Both the position numbers and the translations under genes were made by a program. A stretch of 64,000 nt of DNA, taken from contig NZ_AP028055.1 in assembly GCF_040365225.1 (NCBI RefSeq), positions 496,001 to 560,000 on the forward strand, written 5' to 3'. The stretch is from Bacteroides sedimenti (GTDB lineage Bacteria; Bacteroidota; Bacteroidia; Bacteroidales; Bacteroidaceae). The notes beneath the pieces were generated by a model, which worked only from the letters and a program-made list of their open reading frames with translations, did no database searches and was not told where the DNA came from. Shown here in pieces: positions 61,805 through 64,000 of the stretch. How positions within the stretch are numbered: the stretch's first letter is position 1; each line of letters begins with the position of its first letter.

Positions 61805-62417
61805 ATTATTTAGAAATTAGTTATAAAATAGAAAAAGGTTAATAATAGTTTTGAGTAATTTTGTCCATATAAAACTACATGAATGTAAATTTATTCCTGC
61901 TTCAATTTATTTTAAAGTTAATGATATTCAAATCATTAACTTTTTGCTTATTGTAAGGATGGAATGAGTGATATTCTCTTGTTTATTTGATAATCCTTCC
62001 TAATTTGTGTTTGTTTATTATAAACAATATAAAATTAAATAATATTTATCTGAGCTATTGTGGTGGTTGTTAGAAGAAATAGGGATTAAAGAATCCAAAA
62101 TGAAAAGAACTATTTATTTTTTATAATTTATGATAATTACAAATATATTATAATATATTTAAAAAGAAAAACAAAAATTGAATAATATTTTATATAAGCA
62201 ATCTAAAATTAACATAATATAACTATGTTATTTCGGTGAGGAGTGCATAATTCATTCATCTTACAGATTAACCTTTCAAACGATTTTAAAGTGCATTCTT
62301 TTTCAATTTCTGATATAGTAGATAAAATATTGTCTTTCTTTGTACAGATGTAACAAATGAGACAATTATTAGCTAATATTTCTTGCTAACTTTGACTCAT
62401 ATTAAACAAAAAAAGTT
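61805..62417. other. AT-rich intergenic region, susC leader and cupin promoter
   Basis: 613 nt between divergent genes. A minus-strand TATATTTG (62147-62140) could start susC with a long leader. A plus-strand TAACTTTG (62387-62394) lies 23 nt before the cupin gene. No gene. Confidence 0.5.
62387..62394 (+). promoter_or_regulatory. Bacteroidota -7 element of the cupin gene
   Basis: TAACTTTG, exact TAnnTTTG, with a short leader to ATG 62418. Confidence 0.55.
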
Positions 62418-62747
62418 ATGGAAGAACTATTTAAAAAAGGAACAATTTTGAATTTCGCAGAGTTGATAGACTATTCTGCCGGTGGAGTTGTAAGTAAACA
62501 AGTACTGAAAAATGAAGCTGGAAACATTACTCTTTTCTCTTTTGACAAAGGACAAGGGTTGAGCGAACATACTGCTCCTTTTGATGCTATGGTACAAATT
62601 TTGGAAGGAAAAGCGATTATTATGGTTGGTGGAAATCCTTTTCATACGAAGGATGGAGATACTATCATTATGCCTGCCAATATTCCTCATGCATTATTTG
62701 CAACTGAACAGTTCAAGATGTTGCTAACAATGATTAAAGGAGTCTGA
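62418..62747 (+). CDS. Small cupin-domain protein
   Basis: 109 residues. A single cupin barrel with SEHTAPFDAMVQILEGKA and the second motif MPANIPHALFATE, including the His residues for a metal site. Cytoplasmic. Such small cupins may be sugar-binding or regulatory. Substrate unknown. Confidence 0.85.
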   Translation: MEELFKKGTILNFAELIDYSAGGVVSKQVLKNEAGNITLFSFDKGQGLSEHTAPFDAMVQILEGKAIIMVGGNPFHTKDGDTIIMPANIPHALFATEQFKMLLTMIKGV

Positions 62748-62813
62748 GAATAGACTCTATTTTGCAACGGAGAAGTTTTCTTACAGAAAAAAAGTTTTTA
62801 AGAATCAGGAATA

Positions 62814-62845
62814 TTGCATTTTTATCAATTTAATATTTATATTTG
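62814..62845 (+). promoter_or_regulatory. Candidate promoter of the permease gene
   Basis: TTGC (62814-62817), 20 nt, then TATATTTG (62838-62845), exact -7. A second TAAATTTG lies at 62874-62881, only 9 nt before the start codon. Confidence 0.5.
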
Positions 62846-62890
62846 TCATACTATTCAAATACTATGTAAAATATAAATTTGCGTTATAAA

Positions 62891-64000
62891 ATGAGCATTA
62901 AAAATCGTTTGATTCTTATGAACTTCCTGCAATTCTTTGTGTGGGGAGCTTGGTTAATTTCTTTGGGAGGATATATGGGGAGAAACCTTCATTTTGAAGG
63001 TGGACAAATTGGAGCAATCTTTGCAACGATGGGGATTGCTTCTCTTATAATGCCCGGTTTGATAGGGATTATAGCCGACAAGTGGATAAATGCTGAACGT
63101 TTATTGGGAATTTGCCATTTACTTGGTGCGTCTTTTTTGTTTTATGCATCAACACTGACCGGTTATGATGAAATGTATTGGGCTATGCTGCTAAACCTGA
63201 TGGTGTACATGCCCACATTATCACTGGCTAATACTGTTTCATATAATGCCCTGGAGAATAATCGATTTGATATTGTGAAAGATTTCCCTCCGATTCGTGT
63301 GTGGGGAACTATCGGCTTTATCTGCGCAATGTGGGCGGTTGACTTAACCGGCTTTAAACATTCGTCAGCGCAACTATATGTGAGTTCCATTTCTGCTCTA
63401 TTTCTGGGGATTTATTCTTTTACCTTGCCTAAATGTCCTCCGGCAAAAAGCGAAAACAAAACGTTGTTATCTTCTTTTGGCTTAGATGCGTTGGTACTTT
63501 TTAAAAGGAGAAAAATGGCTATCTTCTTCTTTTTCTCCATGCTTCTTGGTGCAGCCCTTCAGATTACTAATTCTTATGGGGATTTGTTTTTGAGTAGTTT
63601 CAAAGAAATACCTCAGTATGCCGATTCTTTCGGAGTAAAGCATTCTGTTATTCTACTCTCTATATCACAAATGTCTGAAACCTTATTTATTCTCGCTATT
63701 CCATTTTTCCTTCGTCGTTTTGGAATTAAACAGGTTATGTTGATTAGCATGATTGCATGGGTATTTCGCTTTGGGCTCTTTGGAGTTGGAAATCCTGGCG
63801 AAGGATTGCCTTTGCTGATTCTGTCAATGATTGTATATGGCATGGCTTTTGACTTCTTCAATATTTCAGGTTCTTTATTTGTGGAAATGGAAACAACACC
63901 ACAAATCAGAGCGAGTGCTCAGGGACTATTCTTCATGATGACGAATGGATTGGGGGCTATTATGGGCGGATATGCAAGTGGAGCAGTGGTGGACTTCTTC
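62891..64000 (+). CDS. Nucleoside permease (NupG/MFS nucleoside:H+ symporter), partial
   Basis: 370 codons to the window end with no stop; the full protein should be about 400-420 residues. Repeated membrane helices from MNFLQFFVWGAWLISLGGYM onward, and conserved SLANTVSYNAL and PPIRVWGTIGFI motifs of the NupG/XapB family. Inner-membrane uptake of nucleosides by proton symport. The N-terminal start ATG 62891 fits the family. Confidence 0.93.
   Translation, partial: MSIKNRLILMNFLQFFVWGAWLISLGGYMGRNLHFEGGQIGAIFATMGIASLIMPGLIGIIADKWINAERLLGICHLLGASFLFYASTLTGYDEMYWAMLLNLMVYMPTLSLANTVSYNALENNRFDIVKDFPPIRVWGTIGFICAMWAVDLTGFKHSSAQLYVSSISALFLGIYSFTLPKCPPAKSENKTLLSSFGLDALVLFKRRKMAIFFFFSMLLGAALQITNSYGDLFLSSFKEIPQYADSFGVKHSVILLSISQMSETLFILAIPFFLRRFGIKQVMLISMIAWVFRFGLFGVGNPGEGLPLLILSMIVYGMAFDFFNISGSLFVEMETTPQIRASAQGLFFMMTNGLGAIMGGYASGAVVDFF

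Noticed and set aside
61194..61820. A 208-codon plus-strand frame inside susC
   Set aside because: Antisense shadow of the SusC signal peptide and plug region.

Overview
The window comes from a Bacteroidales genome, most likely Bacteroides or a close relative. The evidence is a type III glutamine synthetase, a SusC/SusD pair with a sulfatase and a GH2 beta-galactosidase, a DUF5686 outer-membrane protein, Bacteroidota-type promoters (TTTG, about 19-21 nt, TAnnTTTG), and little use of Shine-Dalgarno sites. A complete-looking prophage of about 41.7 kb sits in a tRNA-Ser(GCU) gene.

Region 1 (1-9691, chromosome): gapA; then miaA, a lipid kinase and kdsA on the plus strand; a Crp/Fnr-type regulator and glnN on the minus strand; then a DUF5686 outer-membrane protein. 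Region 2 (9692-51517) is the tRNA-Ser gene and the prophage. A 15-bp core repeat, TCCCCCAGCTTCCGC, lies in the tRNA 3' end (9765-9779) and again at 51503-51517. GTACGAAA repeats beside both ends look like integrase arm sites.

Prophage layout: integrase (+) at the left end. The late genes run on the minus strand from about 31.8 kb down to 11.2 kb: terS, terL, portal, HK97-type protease and capsid, head-tail joining genes, tail tube, tape measure, tail and fibre proteins (one with an S74 chaperone), a lysis cassette and a phosphoesterase. The early genes run on the minus strand from 50.4 kb down to 34.8 kb: HTH protein, DUF2800, DUF2815, family A DNA polymerase, two cytosine methyltransferases (one frameshifted in an A8 tract), primase-helicase, VRR-NUC, SNF2 helicase, ribbon-helix-helix protein, a sigma-region-2-like protein and HNH nuclease. 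A cI/LexA-like repressor (+) is at the right end. A plus-strand cassette of small unknown genes (32.85-34.5 kb) sits between the packaging and replication modules.

Region 3 (51518-64000, chromosome): an intergenic stretch with an inverted remnant of the tRNA 3' end; a polysaccharide-utilization locus on the minus strand (SusC, SusD, Ser-type sulfatase, GH2 beta-galactosidase), probably for a sulfated galactose-containing glycan; a small cupin protein; and a nucleoside permease cut by the window end.

The most notable unexplained structures are: (i) a gapless 50-nt element in three copies, each 21-38 nt upstream of the first gene of a late block (terS, protease, lysis cassette), which may be the phage late promoter or a 5'-UTR hairpin, with the small sigma-like protein as a candidate activator; (ii) a cluster of about ten GTGCCACTT repeats in both orientations just upstream of terS; (iii) a tandem methyltransferase pair with near-identical ends and a homopolymer frameshift; and (iv) the plus-strand cassette of unknown small proteins, one extremely acidic. 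Everything is read by eye; no database search was run.
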